Assembly: GCA_934254825.1 (NCBI GenBank)
Contig: CAKQMB010000004.1
Span: forward strand, 161,379 to 225,378
Length of the DNA: 64,000 nt
Source: an uncultured Clostridia bacterium
GTDB taxonomy: Bacteria; Bacillota; Clostridia; Christensenellales; Borkfalkiaceae
Direction of reading: 5' to 3'
Below the pieces are notes generated by a model that worked only from the letters and a program-made list of their open reading frames with translations, was not told where the DNA came from and ran no database searches. This document shows, piece by piece, positions 31,673-40,353 of this stretch; position 1 is the stretch's first letter, and every line of letters begins with the position of its first letter. A program made the position numbers and the translations under genes.

Positions 31673-31731
31673 AATTTCAGTCGCCCGTCCGCAGGGCTTC
31701 GACAGCCGTAAAAAACAGGGAGGAAAATCAG

Positions 31732-32319
31732 ATGAAAGAGTTGCTCGAAAAAATGATCATCGACAGCATAAACAGCTGGACGGACAAGGATATTTACGCC
31801 GTTTCGCTTTATGTTTCCGATGAAGACGGAAACCCGTGCAAACCGACGGTCACCCTCGGATACAACACCGAACGACAATACGACTCGGAAGCTTCGGGCG
31901 ACGGACTTGCCTCGGACGAAGATGAAGCGAGGTGGAATTACGCGTGCTGGCTTCAAAACGAATTTTTTGTTTTCGGTACGGGCGAAACCGCCGACGCCGT
32001 GAAAAAATGGGTTATCGAAAGCGGCTTCGAATATTCGGAAAACGACAATAACGACGATTGCGAAGATAACGAAAATTACGATGACGAGGAAAATTACGAC
32101 AACGAGGAAACTTCGGAAATAACGAAAGCGTTCGTCGCTGTTCTTATCGATATCGTAAAAGACATTCATAAAAAAGGAATTTTAACCGCAAAATTCGGAA
32201 AAGAATTGCCGATTTTGATCCACGAACTTGAATATTACGACGAAATCGCCGAGCAAAATATCGAAGCTAACGGCGAGGATCTCGCAGGCGATTTTGCGGA
32301 CTGGTGTCAGAGTTGGTAA
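31732..32319 (+). CDS. Acidic hypothetical protein, possibly DUF4303-like
   Basis: The 195-residue protein follows GGGAGG at good spacing. Residues 1-95 (DIYAVSLYVSDEDGNPCKPT, then ARWNYACWLQNEFFVFG) resemble DUF4303-type small proteins; the match is from memory and weak. Residues 105-127 are an almost pure Asp/Glu/Asn/Tyr stretch, and the C-terminus is helical with WCQSW at the end. It may be an immunity- or SUKH-like protein, but no toxin gene lies next to it. It probably shares the dehydratase transcript (59-bp gap). Confidence 0.6.
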   Translation: MKELLEKMIIDSINSWTDKDIYAVSLYVSDEDGNPCKPTVTLGYNTERQYDSEASGDGLASDEDEARWNYACWLQNEFFVFGTGETADAVKKWVIESGFEYSENDNNDDCEDNENYDDEENYDNEETSEITKAFVAVLIDIVKDIHKKGILTAKFGKELPILIHELEYYDEIAEQNIEANGEDLAGDFADWCQSW

Positions 32320-32379
32320 TATTTTAAACACCTCGCCATTTTAAATATCTTAGTAACAGCGGGAGATCGTCGATCTCCT

Positions 32380-32787
32380 CTACGAATATCGATTATTTGC
32401 TTTTAAATGCAAAACAAAACCTCTCGGAAAAGCAGCTTCCGAGAGGTTTTTATCAAAGTAAGTAAATTGTTTTGTTGCGACGTTTCGACAGACGAAATTC
32501 ATCGGTACGGCATACGTTGAAAAACGCACGCCTACGGACAAGTCGAAATTATCGACAGATTTGATAAGACCTATCATTCCCGCCTGAAACATATCGTCCG
32601 CGCTGACCTTGGATTTATCGAATCTTCTTATTATGGACAACACGAGCCTGATATTCGCAAGGATAAATTCGTCGCGGGCGGTTTTATCGCCCTCTTTGAT
32701 TTTTCCGAGCAATTCCTCGCTTTCTTTAACGGAAAGCCTTTTTAGCCTTGACGTATCCACGCCGCAAATTACAACTTTTTGCTTCAT
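32380..32787 (-). pseudogene. sigG: Truncated sporulation sigma factor G
   Basis: Residues 1-96 match SigG closely: the hallmark KVVICGVDTSRLKRL, then FILANIRLVLSIIRRF, DDMFQAGMIGLIKSVDNFDL and RFSTYAVPM (regions 1.2 to 2.3). After STYAVPM the family continues with the -10-binding helix and regions 3 and 4; here similarity ends and 39 unrelated residues follow, the last of which are encoded by a terminator hairpin. The protein is 135 residues instead of about 255 and lacks region 4, so it cannot be a normal sigma factor. AAAAAGGAGG precedes the ATG. Position after sigE is the usual one. Confidence 0.8.
32416..32450 (-). terminator. Terminator of the sigma cluster, inside the truncated sigG frame
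   Basis: A 14-bp stem (32416-32429 with 32437-32450, AAAACCTCTCGGAA) lies within the last codons of the sigG frame, confirming that the frame end is not ancestral coding. Confidence 0.85.
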
Positions 32788-32930
32788 TAAGCCTCCTTTT
32801 TAAGCTGTGCGAAAAACAAAGAGCGTCTTTCCCCGCTTTCGGCAGCCGTACGGATATTTTAGCTTAATAAACAACGAAAAGATAAGCGGACTTTGACGTT
32901 TTAAATAATATAAAGTCGAAAATATCCGCC

Positions 32931-32943
32931 TATAAGTCGATTA
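32931..32943 (+). repeat. Copy E of recurrent 13-mer TATAAGTCGATTA
   Basis: It sits in the 176-bp gap between sigE and the sigG remnant, 20 bp beyond the sigE stop, with the flank CCGCC shared with copy D. Confidence 0.8.
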
Positions 32944-32963
32944 TCGCGCGATTTTTATTTTAA

Positions 32964-33665
32964 TCAACTCATTTTGGCAAGTTCTTTTTTCAGCCTTAAA
33001 ACTATCTTCTTTTCAAGTCTCGATATGTAACTTTGCGAAATCCCGAGCATGTCCGCGACTTCTTTCTGCGTTCTTTCCTTGCAACCGTTAAGCCCGAAAC
33101 GCATATTCATTATTTCCTTTTCTCTCGCAGAAAGCTTACCTATCGCTTCCATAAGCATTTCTTTTTCGACGCCGAGTTCGATATCTTTGTATACCACGTC
33201 GCTGTCAGTTCCGAGTACGTCGGACAAAAGAAGTTCGTTCCCCTCCCAGTCGACGTTAAGAGGTTCGTCCAAAGACACCTCGCCTTTAAGCTTGACTACC
33301 CGCCTTAAATACATTAGTATCTCGTTTTCGATGCACCTTGAAGCGTATGTGGCAAGTTTGATATTTTTGCCCGCGTTGAAAGTATTAACTGCTTTTATAA
33401 GCCCTATCGTTCCGACGGAAATCAGATCGTCGGTCTCCACGCCCGTGTTATCGAATTTTCTCGCTATGTAAACTACAAGCCTTAAATTATGTTCGATAAG
33501 TCCTTGCCGGACGTTCTCGTCGTCGCCGCCGAGCCTGGACACAAGTTCCTGCTCCTCGTCGGGCGTGTAAGGCTTCGGAAGAGCTTCGGCGCCCGAAAGA
33601 TAGTGAATGCTTCCGCCCTCCTCTTCAAAAATCCGTTTTATAAAAGCAATAATTTCCGACAACAT
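32964..33665 (-). CDS. sigE: RNA polymerase sigma-E factor (mother cell)
   Basis: The 233-residue protein has a short pro-sequence (MLSEIIAFIKRIFEEEGG), then YLSGAEALPKPYTPDEEQEL, HNLRLVVYIARKFDNTGVET, DDLISVGTIGLIKAVNTFNA, region 2.4 KLATYASRCIENEILMYLRR and region 4.2 RTQKEVADMLGISQSYISRL. SigE directs early mother-cell transcription after cleavage by SpoIIGA, encoded just upstream. I chose the ATG at 33665 (GGAGG eight bases upstream). All regions are intact, in contrast to the neighbouring sigG. Confidence 0.95.
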   Translation of the reverse strand: MLSEIIAFIKRIFEEEGGSIHYLSGAEALPKPYTPDEEQELVSRLGGDDENVRQGLIEHNLRLVVYIARKFDNTGVETDDLISVGTIGLIKAVNTFNAGKNIKLATYASRCIENEILMYLRRVVKLKGEVSLDEPLNVDWEGNELLLSDVLGTDSDVVYKDIELGVEKEMLMEAIGKLSAREKEIMNMRFGLNGCKERTQKEVADMLGISQSYISRLEKKIVLRLKKELAKMS

Positions 33666-33696
33666 TATATTTTCCTCCAAGCACACGAAATTCAGG

Positions 33697-34509
33697 TTAT
33701 GCGAATACCGTTCCGAGAATGAGATCGTACTCCCCGCCGCATCTGACGCCTCTTTCCGTCATTCCCAGCATTACGTTATCTATTATATTCTCGGTTTTCC
33801 CGTTATATATCTTAATTCTGCTTATCTTATAAACTTTTATCAGTCTTTCCCCGGCTATCGTCGAAATGCCCGCAAACCTTGGAATTACCCCCGAAAACGC
33901 TCCGTCTTTCAAAAGCTTTTCGGACAGTTTCTGCGATACGATTATTATCGGCTCGTTTTTATAACGCAGTCTGTTTCCGCTGTCTAAAAAACCGTTCGCG
34001 ATATACGTTTTCCCGCCGACGGTGAACTCGCATTTCCTTATGAAATTCGTTATTTCGCTCTTTTTGTAAAGCTTACCGACGACCTTCCCCGTTATAAAAT
34101 ACAATGCGAAAACGATCAGCAAAATCACCGTGAGCGTTAATTCTTCGGGAGAGGTTCGCATGAAGACGTCGTAAGACGCGCCGCTTAAATAAAACGCGCC
34201 GAAAACCGCCCCGCCGAACGCAAAAGTAAAGAACAAAAACAAATAAAAACTCCTTACATACGCACGGAAATTCGTGAATTTTCCCGATATCAGAATTATC
34301 AGCGCGCCCTCGAAAAACTTCGTTATGAACGTAAACGCGGCGTTCATTTTTAAAAGCGGAGTTACTATCGCGAACAACGCGCCGATCAGCGCCGCAAGGC
34401 ACACATACACTCTTTTATACGGTAATTTCATCGATTTTCTCGTCAGCGAAACGAGCATGTAATCGATAATAAAATTGTTTATCGCAACATATTCTATGTA
34501 CACTTCCAT
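33697..34509 (-). CDS. spoIIGA: SpoIIGA, sigma-E processing aspartic peptidase
   Basis: The 270-residue protein has five transmembrane helices (1-150; IEYVAINNFIIDYMLVSLTR starts the first) and a cytosolic aspartic protease-like domain with the catalytic motif ANGFLDSGNRL and the closing GGEYDLILG. It cleaves the SigE pro-sequence on signalling from the forespore. The ATG at 34509 lies seven bases after TATAAT, with no Shine-Dalgarno, suggesting a leaderless message. Order spoIIGA-sigE-sigG is standard. Confidence 0.9.
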   Translation of the reverse strand: MEVYIEYVAINNFIIDYMLVSLTRKSMKLPYKRVYVCLAALIGALFAIVTPLLKMNAAFTFITKFFEGALIILISGKFTNFRAYVRSFYLFLFFTFAFGGAVFGAFYLSGASYDVFMRTSPEELTLTVILLIVFALYFITGKVVGKLYKKSEITNFIRKCEFTVGGKTYIANGFLDSGNRLRYKNEPIIIVSQKLSEKLLKDGAFSGVIPRFAGISTIAGERLIKVYKISRIKIYNGKTENIIDNVMLGMTERGVRCGGEYDLILGTVFA

Positions 34510-34515
34510 ATTTCC

Positions 34516-34521
34516 ATTATA
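34516..34521 (-). promoter_or_regulatory. Candidate -10 box of spoIIGA
   Basis: TATAAT is followed by GGAAAT and the ATG. No sigma-A -35 box stands 17 bp upstream, which would fit an activator-dependent (Spo0A-type) promoter. Confidence 0.45.
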
Positions 34522-34610
34522 AATTTTTTTAAATGCTAAAAAAGAGCCTGTTTTGTTATTTTTGATAAAATTTTGTCGGTTATTTTTTGATAAAATCAAC
34601 CTTAAAACGC

Positions 34611-34667
34611 TTGACACGAAAACAAATCGGTGTTATCATTATTAAAAAATAACATATGTTATTTTTT
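34611..34667 (+). promoter_or_regulatory. Promoter and palindromic operator of TetR/ABC-2 operon
   Basis: TTGACA (34611-34616), 17 bp, TATCAT (34634-34639), then the perfect 24-bp palindrome AAAAAATAACAT/ATGTTATTTTTT (34644-34667) across the expected transcription start. Confidence 0.85.
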
Positions 34668-34676
34668 GGAGAACAA

Positions 34677-35237
34677 ATGCCGAACGTAAAGAAATACACT
34701 AAGCAAATCTTCATAGAAAAAGCCGTTGAAATGATAAGAAAAAAGGGCTTTCAAAGCCTCGGTATGCGCGCTTTGGCGGACTTTGCGAACGTCTCCACTC
34801 AACCGCTTTACTGCAATTTCAAGGATATCGACGACCTTAAAGACTCGGTTTTAAAGGAAATAAACGATATTTACCTCGATTTTCTCGACAAAGAAGCGGC
34901 TTCGGGGAAATACCCCGCATACAAGGCTTCGGGAATGGGTTACGTTAATTTCGCAAGACGTGAACCCGAGCTTTTCAAGGCTCTTTTTATGCGTTCGAGG
35001 AAAAACGAGGACGGAAAACGAGAGGACGAATACTTTATCGAAACGGTGAAAGGCGTTGCGGAGAGATTTAACATATCTTTCGAAGACGCGAAGAAATTCC
35101 ACCTTATAATGTGGGTTATCGTTCACGGCATAGCGACGCAGATCGCAACTGAATATCTCACGCTTTCCGAAGAAGACGTTTCGGACATACTTTCGACGGC
35201 ATTCAAAGCGTTTTTTGCGCAGACAAACAAGGAATAA
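34677..35237 (+). CDS. TetR/AcrR-family regulator of the ABC-2 exporter
   Basis: The 186-residue protein starts at the ATG 34677 (TTGGAGA upstream) with a helix-turn-helix (EMIRKKGFQSLGMRALADFA, then VSTQPLYCNFKDID) and a helical ligand domain of the TetR-C WHG type. It lies 8 bp before an ABC-2 exporter ATPase gene and downstream of a palindromic operator, so it probably autoregulates and controls the exporter. The ligand is unknown. Confidence 0.88.
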   Translation: MPNVKKYTKQIFIEKAVEMIRKKGFQSLGMRALADFANVSTQPLYCNFKDIDDLKDSVLKEINDIYLDFLDKEAASGKYPAYKASGMGYVNFARREPELFKALFMRSRKNEDGKREDEYFIETVKGVAERFNISFEDAKKFHLIMWVIVHGIATQIATEYLTLSEEDVSDILSTAFKAFFAQTNKE

Positions 35238-35245
35238 TACCTAAA

Positions 35246-35962
35246 ATGACAGAAATTAAAATCGAAAACTTAAACAAGTATTACGGAAAACTTCACGCTC
35301 TTAAAGACGTATCGCTCGAAATAGAGAAAAACTCGCTTTTCGGGCTTCTGGGCATAAACGGCGCGGGCAAAACCACGCTCATAAAAATTCTCACCTGTCT
35401 ATCTCTCCCGCAAAGCGGAAAGGCGGAAATCGAAGGCATTTCCGTAACCGAAAATCCCGACGAAATAAAGAAAATCGTGGACGTTTCGCCACAGGAAACG
35501 GCTGTCGCACCCAATCTTACGGTAAAGGAAAATCTCGAATTTTTCGCTTCGCTTTACGGTATGAACGATAAAGAATACCTCTCCTCTATCGTCGAAGCGT
35601 TTTCGCTGGACGAAGTTTTAAACAGAAAAACAAAAACGCTCTCGGGCGGTTGGAAAAGGCGCGTTTCGATCGCGATCGGAATAATCTCCAAGCCCAAAAT
35701 CCTGTTTCTGGACGAACCGACGCTCGGTCTCGACGTTATCGCAAGAAGAGAACTCTGGAAAATAATCAGAAAGCTCAAAGGCGAAATAACGATCATTCTG
35801 ACAACGCACTATCTCGAAGAAGCCGAAGCGTTATGCGACAAAGTCGCTATTATGGCAAAAGGCAGGGTATGCGCCGTTGATAAACCCGAAGAACTTGTTC
35901 TGACTGCGGGGACAGACAATTTCGAAGACGCGTTCATCAAAATTACGGAGGGCGATTTATGA
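35246..35962 (+). CDS. ABC-2 exporter ATP-binding protein
   Basis: The 238-residue nucleotide-binding subunit has Walker A GINGAGKTTL, the Q-loop region VSPQETAVAPNLTVKENL, signature TLSGGWKRRVSIAIGI, Walker B KILFLDEPTLGLD and the H-loop TTHYLEEAE. It pairs with the permease encoded next, overlapping by 4 bp. It belongs to the CcmA/DrrA group used for drug, lipid or glycan export. Confidence 0.95.
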   Translation: MTEIKIENLNKYYGKLHALKDVSLEIEKNSLFGLLGINGAGKTTLIKILTCLSLPQSGKAEIEGISVTENPDEIKKIVDVSPQETAVAPNLTVKENLEFFASLYGMNDKEYLSSIVEAFSLDEVLNRKTKTLSGGWKRRVSIAIGIISKPKILFLDEPTLGLDVIARRELWKIIRKLKGEITIILTTHYLEEAEALCDKVAIMAKGRVCAVDKPEELVLTAGTDNFEDAFIKITEGDL

Positions 35963-36801
35963 CAGACAAAACGATTATCACGGACAAACAGAATACGAAA
36001 AACAAAGGCTTGATTTTTGCGGGCAGAAACGTTAAGGAAATGACAAGAGATCCCGTTATTTATATTTTCTGCATTGCGTTTCCCGTTGCGATGCTCGCGC
36101 TTTTCGTTATTATAAATAAATTCGCGGACGGTCACACTCCCGTATTCGAATTTCCGTCGCTGATCCCGGGAATTCTGACGTTTTCGTATTCGTTTCTGAT
36201 GCTTGCCGTTTGTCTTCTCGTTTCGAAAGACAAAACAAGCTCGCTGCTCAAAAGACTTTACACTTCCCCGATGAAAAGAACGGATTTCGTTTCGGGGTAT
36301 GTTCTCCCGTCCGTGGCGGTAGGGTTTGCTCAGACAATAGTTACTCTCCTTTCGGGGTATATAATTTCGCTTATCATAGGCTCGGAATTTATAAAGTTCG
36401 GCAGTTGCGTTTTGCTCATACTCGAACAGCTTCCCTCGCTTTTTATAAACGTTTTCCTCGGAATAGTTATAGGCTGTCTTCTTAACGAAAAATCCGCGCC
36501 CGCGATAACTTCGGTGTTTATTTCCGCTTCGGGCATACTCGGCGGCGCGTGGATGCCTCTCGATACAATGGGCGGTTTCGAAGTCTTTTGCAGATTTCTG
36601 CCGTTTTATCCGTCCGTTTATCTCGGTAGAATTATTACCGGAGCAACGCACACTCCGACAGATTACGTTAATCCCGTTTCCGTTTACTATTCTTTCGACG
36701 GCGTGGGAATTACCTCGGTAATCGTTCTGGCGTTTTATCTTATCGTTTCCGTTATTTCGGCTATCGTCTTTTTCGGAATAATGATGAAAAAAGACGATTG
36801 A
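35959..36801 (+). CDS. ABC-2 type permease
   Basis: The 280-residue membrane protein has six helices in the ABC-2 pattern, with the conserved loop YTSPMKRTDFVSGYVLPSVA and the ILGGAWMPLDTMGGFEVFCR region before the last helices. It forms the channel for the preceding ATPase. Together with the TetR gene it makes a ligand-inducible efflux operon, ended by a hairpin at 36841. Confidence 0.92.
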   Translation: MTDKTIITDKQNTKNKGLIFAGRNVKEMTRDPVIYIFCIAFPVAMLALFVIINKFADGHTPVFEFPSLIPGILTFSYSFLMLAVCLLVSKDKTSSLLKRLYTSPMKRTDFVSGYVLPSVAVGFAQTIVTLLSGYIISLIIGSEFIKFGSCVLLILEQLPSLFINVFLGIVIGCLLNEKSAPAITSVFISASGILGGAWMPLDTMGGFEVFCRFLPFYPSVYLGRIITGATHTPTDYVNPVSVYYSFDGVGITSVIVLAFYLIVSVISAIVFFGIMMKKDD

Positions 36802-36840
36802 CAAACAAATCATTTGTTTCGTCACGCACACGAAAATATT

Positions 36841-36867
36841 AGTCCGCGCTCAAACGCGGACTTTTTT
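36841..36867 (+). terminator. Terminator of the TetR/ABC-2 operon
   Basis: AGTCCGCG (36841-36848), loop CTCAAA, CGCGGACT (36855-36862), then a T-run. Confidence 0.85.
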
Positions 36868-36881
36868 ATTGACGAAATTTA

Positions 36882-36910
36882 TTGACAAAAAGTATACGCT
36901 ATTGTAAAAT
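36882..36910 (+). promoter_or_regulatory. Promoter of the WYL regulator
   Basis: TTGACA (36882-36887), 17 bp, TAAAAT (36905-36910). Confidence 0.7.
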
Positions 36911-36939
36911 AATGGAGAAAAAAGTTTTCGGAATTTTTT

Positions 36940-37869
36940 ATGAAATACGAATTGATGCTCAGAATTTTATTCTTGCTTTTATCGAAAAAAAAGGTAAGCG
37001 CGGCATACATCGCAAGACGGTTCGAAATTTCGACAAGAACGGCTTTCCGATACCTTACGGCGATAAGCCTTGCAAACATTCCGCTCATTTCCGAACCGGG
37101 AAGGAACGGCGGATATTATATCGCGGAGTCCTTCAAACTCCCCGCGAGCGTTATGACCGAAAAGGAATTCAACGCCGTTGTTTCAACGCTTGAATCGTGC
37201 AACGAACAACTCGGAAGCAAAGATCTCGAATCCGCGCTCGACAAGCTCTGCTCGCTCAAACGGTCGGACTTTGTAAGCGACGAGATGCCCGCGTCGCATT
37301 TTATTATCGACGGTTCGAGCTGGAACGGAAACGACAATGTTAAAAACGTTATTTACACCGTTGAAAAAGCAATCGAAAACCACGTTACGATCGAAATAAA
37401 ATACTGCGACAAGTCCGGCGACGAAACGCTGAGGGAAATCGAACCGCAGATAATAATTTTAAAGCAAGGCTTATGGTATGTTTACGCATACTGTCTGCTC
37501 AGAAGCGATTTCAGAATCTTCAAAGCTTCGAGAATTATTTACGCAAACCTTACCGACAAAACATACACTCCGAGAGCGGATGCGAAAAACAATCTGCAAC
37601 TTGACAGGTGGTTTGTAAATCTGCCGTGCGAAACGATCGAACTCGAAATTTCCGATCCCGCGCGGGCGGACGTCGAAGAATGGCTCGGCGTGGAAGCCGT
37701 TTACAAAGGCGTGAACGGAAGATACTATGCTTCGGCGGAAATGCCGTTGGATGATTGGCTTATTTCAAAGCTTTTAGGATACGGCGAAAAAGTGCGCGTT
37801 TTGCGCCCCAAAAGACTGATAGACGATCTTTCTTATGCCGCAAATTCTATTTTAAAGCTTTATAAATAA
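36940..37869 (+). CDS. HTH/WYL-domain transcriptional regulator
   Basis: The 309-residue protein has an N-terminal winged HTH of the DeoR/HTH_11 type (KKKVSAAYIARRFEISTRTA, then FRYLTAISLANIPLISEPGR, GGYY) and a WYL ligand-binding domain (VTIEIKYCDKSG, then LKQGLWYVYAYCLLRSDFRI, FKASRI), plus the C-terminal WCX extension. It resembles the YafY/YobV group. Regulated genes are not evident; the ABC-2 operon lies upstream on the same strand. Confidence 0.9.
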   Translation: MKYELMLRILFLLLSKKKVSAAYIARRFEISTRTAFRYLTAISLANIPLISEPGRNGGYYIAESFKLPASVMTEKEFNAVVSTLESCNEQLGSKDLESALDKLCSLKRSDFVSDEMPASHFIIDGSSWNGNDNVKNVIYTVEKAIENHVTIEIKYCDKSGDETLREIEPQIIILKQGLWYVYAYCLLRSDFRIFKASRIIYANLTDKTYTPRADAKNNLQLDRWFVNLPCETIELEISDPARADVEEWLGVEAVYKGVNGRYYASAEMPLDDWLISKLLGYGEKVRVLRPKRLIDDLSYAANSILKLYK

Positions 37870-37960
37870 AATTCATTATTTCGTAGCCGCTTAAAGCAAT
37901 TTCCAAGACGATCTTTCGGTATATTGTTTACATTGTAATGATATATATTTTTCTATATTT

Positions 37961-38006
37961 AAGTCCGTTCGGGATTTTCTTTGCAAAGAAAATCCCGAAC
38001 GGACTT
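37961..38006. terminator. 46-bp perfect loopless palindrome, terminator of the WYL gene
   Basis: Each arm is 23 bp (AAGTCCGTTCGGGATTTTCTTTG/complement), centred between 37983 and 37984. It lies between convergent genes, and a second hairpin follows. Confidence 0.75.
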
Positions 38007-38030
38007 CATTTTCGAAAGTAATGTAAAAAC

Positions 38031-38055
38031 GGCGACCCGAAGATTTCGGGTCGCC
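38031..38055 (-). terminator. Terminator of the PrsA-like gene
   Basis: GGCGACCCGAA (38031-38041) pairs with TTCGGGTCGCC (38045-38055); GTTTTTAC follows on the minus strand. Confidence 0.85.
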
Positions 38056-38081
38056 GCCTTAATTATTGTTTCAATTCATTA

Positions 38082-40151
38082 TTACTCGGTAACAAGGTCT
38101 TTATAAGCCTTTTCGTTGTAAGTAATGTAATCGTACTTACCGTCTTTGTTCTTGTTGGTGTATTCCTTAATGAAGCGATCGGCGGCTTTGGAAACATAGT
38201 TGCTTTCGATAAGCGAAGCGTTTGCCTCTTTGAAGTTATAAGCAACGGTTCCCTTGATATCCATATCGTTCTTGAAAGCCTCGAAATCGGTGTAATAACC
38301 GTAATTGCCTTCTTTCGCGGTGCAGATAAGGATATGCAATCCGTAAGACTCGGACATAAACATTACAACGCTTCCCTCGCCTTCTTTAAGCGCCTTAGCG
38401 CAAGCGTCGACAAATTCGGTTACATACTGGTCTTTGGACGTTAAAGGCGAATAAACATATCCGAGATATTTGTTGAAGTTACCGGTGTCGGTGCTGAACG
38501 CAAACTTGATATCTTCGAATCTGTTGAGAATTTCTTTTCTTTCGTCGTACTTTTTAGCGGCGAAATCGGGAATAGCCACTGCTTCGTCGAGAACGGGAGC
38601 AACGCCGAGCGCGCCTTCCACTATACCGACAAAATCGCTATAACCGAGTTCGTTTGCCGTAACGTTTTCGAAACGGAATTCGATAACGTCTCCGTCGTCG
38701 GTTTCTTCGATATAAGAAGTAACTCCGCTTACGGTTCCGTTGAATTTCGCAAGGTTCCACTCCTTATCGGAAGTGTTGTAAACGTATTTATCGGAGAAAA
38801 CGAATTCGTTGTTTACCGCGTCGTAATCGCCGTAACCCGCTTTAACCCACGAATCTCTGAGATCTTTAACTACGATATCGCCCGCAAGGGTTTTAATGTA
38901 GTCTGCGATTTCGGTTTTCGTGATGTCCTTTTCGGCTTTCTTTTCGGTTATAAGAGCTTTCTGAGCTTCGGTGTACTCTACAACGAGGTGCGAAACATAA
39001 CCGTAACCGATACCCGAATTGTAAACGACGAAGTTGCTGTCCGATACCTCGCCGAGCGCGGTTTCGAGACCCGAAACATTGCCCGCGTATTCGGAAGACT
39101 GCTTTTCGCCGAGTTCCTTATATTCGTTCCAAAGCTCGTCGGGAGTGGCAACTCTGTCCGCTCTCAAAGCTTTTTCGTACTTGTCTACCGCTTTGCTGTC
39201 GAGTGCGGACTGTACGGAATTCTTGAAATAATCGATTTGAAGCGCCGAAAGCACGGTAGGAGCGTCTTTACCTTCGAAATACTTGTCGTTGTTGGCGTCG
39301 CTTTCGATAAGTCCGAGTTCTTGCAGTCTCTTATAGCCTTTCTTGAAAGCTTTGAGTCTGTCGCCCGTGATTTCCGCGTTAAGACCGGTCTGATCGTTTT
39401 TGATAACTTTGTAGCAAGCTTCCACGTCGATCGTATCTTCTGCGGCGTCCATCGTGGGGGTCGTTCTCGGCGAATAAGTTATTTCGTCGTGATTGTGAGC
39501 GTGATCGTCGGAACTGTCCATAAACGAATCGATAAACGAATTGAGATTATCGATCGCGTCCGAAACGGCTTTGAGAACCTCGTTTACGTCGCCTACGAAT
39601 CTGAACGAAGCGTCCGTTCTTTTAAGATCCGCCGAAGCGTAAACGCCTTTGACGTAATCCGCAAGACCTGCGGCATAACCCGTGTCGCCTACATTTTTTG
39701 CGGTATATGCGGCGATATCGTTATCCGAAGCGATAAGGGAAAGCATGTCCGTTCCGTGTTCGAGAGCTTCTACGTCGCTCGCGGTGAGAACTTTTACGTC
39801 ATCGACATAAACTTTGGATTTATAGTCGCCGGCAAGTTCCTTCTTGGACTGCTGAACGATAACCGCGTTGTTTACGAGGTTATCGAGAATAAGCTGATAA
39901 GCCTTTGCGGTGGTATAACCGTAATTCTGAACGTAATAATAACCGTAGGACATATATCCGGCGATCAGATCACGCTTTAAAATATCGGTGGCAACGCCCT
40001 TTTCCGCACCGGCGGAAATGTCGACGGTGACCGCTTTTTGAGCCATATCTCTGTCCTGATTGGTTTCGAAAAGCGCGCAACCTGCGAGCGTTCCGAAAGT
40101 AACCGCGACAAGCGAGATGACCGCAATGAGTTTAAACAATAATTTTTTCAT
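38082..40151 (-). CDS. PrsA/SurA-like foldase lipoprotein
   Basis: The 689-residue lipoprotein has signal peptide KLLFKLIAVISLVAVTFGTL and lipobox LAGC. The SurA-N-like helical part (DILKRDLIAGYMSYGYYYVQ, with VNNAVIVQQSKKE) is followed by segments recalling a split parvulin domain (GYGYVSHLVVEYTEAQKALI, and ESYGLHILICTAKEG near the end). It is much longer than usual PrsA (about 300) and holds a His/Asp-rich loop (SSDDHAHNHDE, about residue 218) that may bind metal. Position after mfd supports a secreted-protein foldase. Isomerase activity is uncertain. Confidence 0.75.
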   Translation of the reverse strand: MKKLLFKLIAVISLVAVTFGTLAGCALFETNQDRDMAQKAVTVDISAGAEKGVATDILKRDLIAGYMSYGYYYVQNYGYTTAKAYQLILDNLVNNAVIVQQSKKELAGDYKSKVYVDDVKVLTASDVEALEHGTDMLSLIASDNDIAAYTAKNVGDTGYAAGLADYVKGVYASADLKRTDASFRFVGDVNEVLKAVSDAIDNLNSFIDSFMDSSDDHAHNHDEITYSPRTTPTMDAAEDTIDVEACYKVIKNDQTGLNAEITGDRLKAFKKGYKRLQELGLIESDANNDKYFEGKDAPTVLSALQIDYFKNSVQSALDSKAVDKYEKALRADRVATPDELWNEYKELGEKQSSEYAGNVSGLETALGEVSDSNFVVYNSGIGYGYVSHLVVEYTEAQKALITEKKAEKDITKTEIADYIKTLAGDIVVKDLRDSWVKAGYGDYDAVNNEFVFSDKYVYNTSDKEWNLAKFNGTVSGVTSYIEETDDGDVIEFRFENVTANELGYSDFVGIVEGALGVAPVLDEAVAIPDFAAKKYDERKEILNRFEDIKFAFSTDTGNFNKYLGYVYSPLTSKDQYVTEFVDACAKALKEGEGSVVMFMSESYGLHILICTAKEGNYGYYTDFEAFKNDMDIKGTVAYNFKEANASLIESNYVSKAADRFIKEYTNKNKDGKYDYITYNEKAYKDLVTE

Positions 40152-40353
40152 AACGTTCTCCTGTCAAGCTCGGGGATAAATTTACAGTATATCCCATTTA
40201 CTTTACATAATGACAATATTATACTAAATTCAGCCGATGATTGCAAGCCATTTTATGCCGTTTTTGCGAAAATGACAAAAATTTTTTTTCACTTCCCGCG
40301 TTTTTGTCTCTTTTTCCGCCGACGCGTTTCTCCGCGAGCGCGAAAACGCGATG

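Noticed and set aside
31667..31682. 16-bp palindrome GACTGAAATTTCAGTC over the dehydratase stop codon
   Set aside because: Too short, with no T-run and no repeat elsewhere; it could arise by chance.
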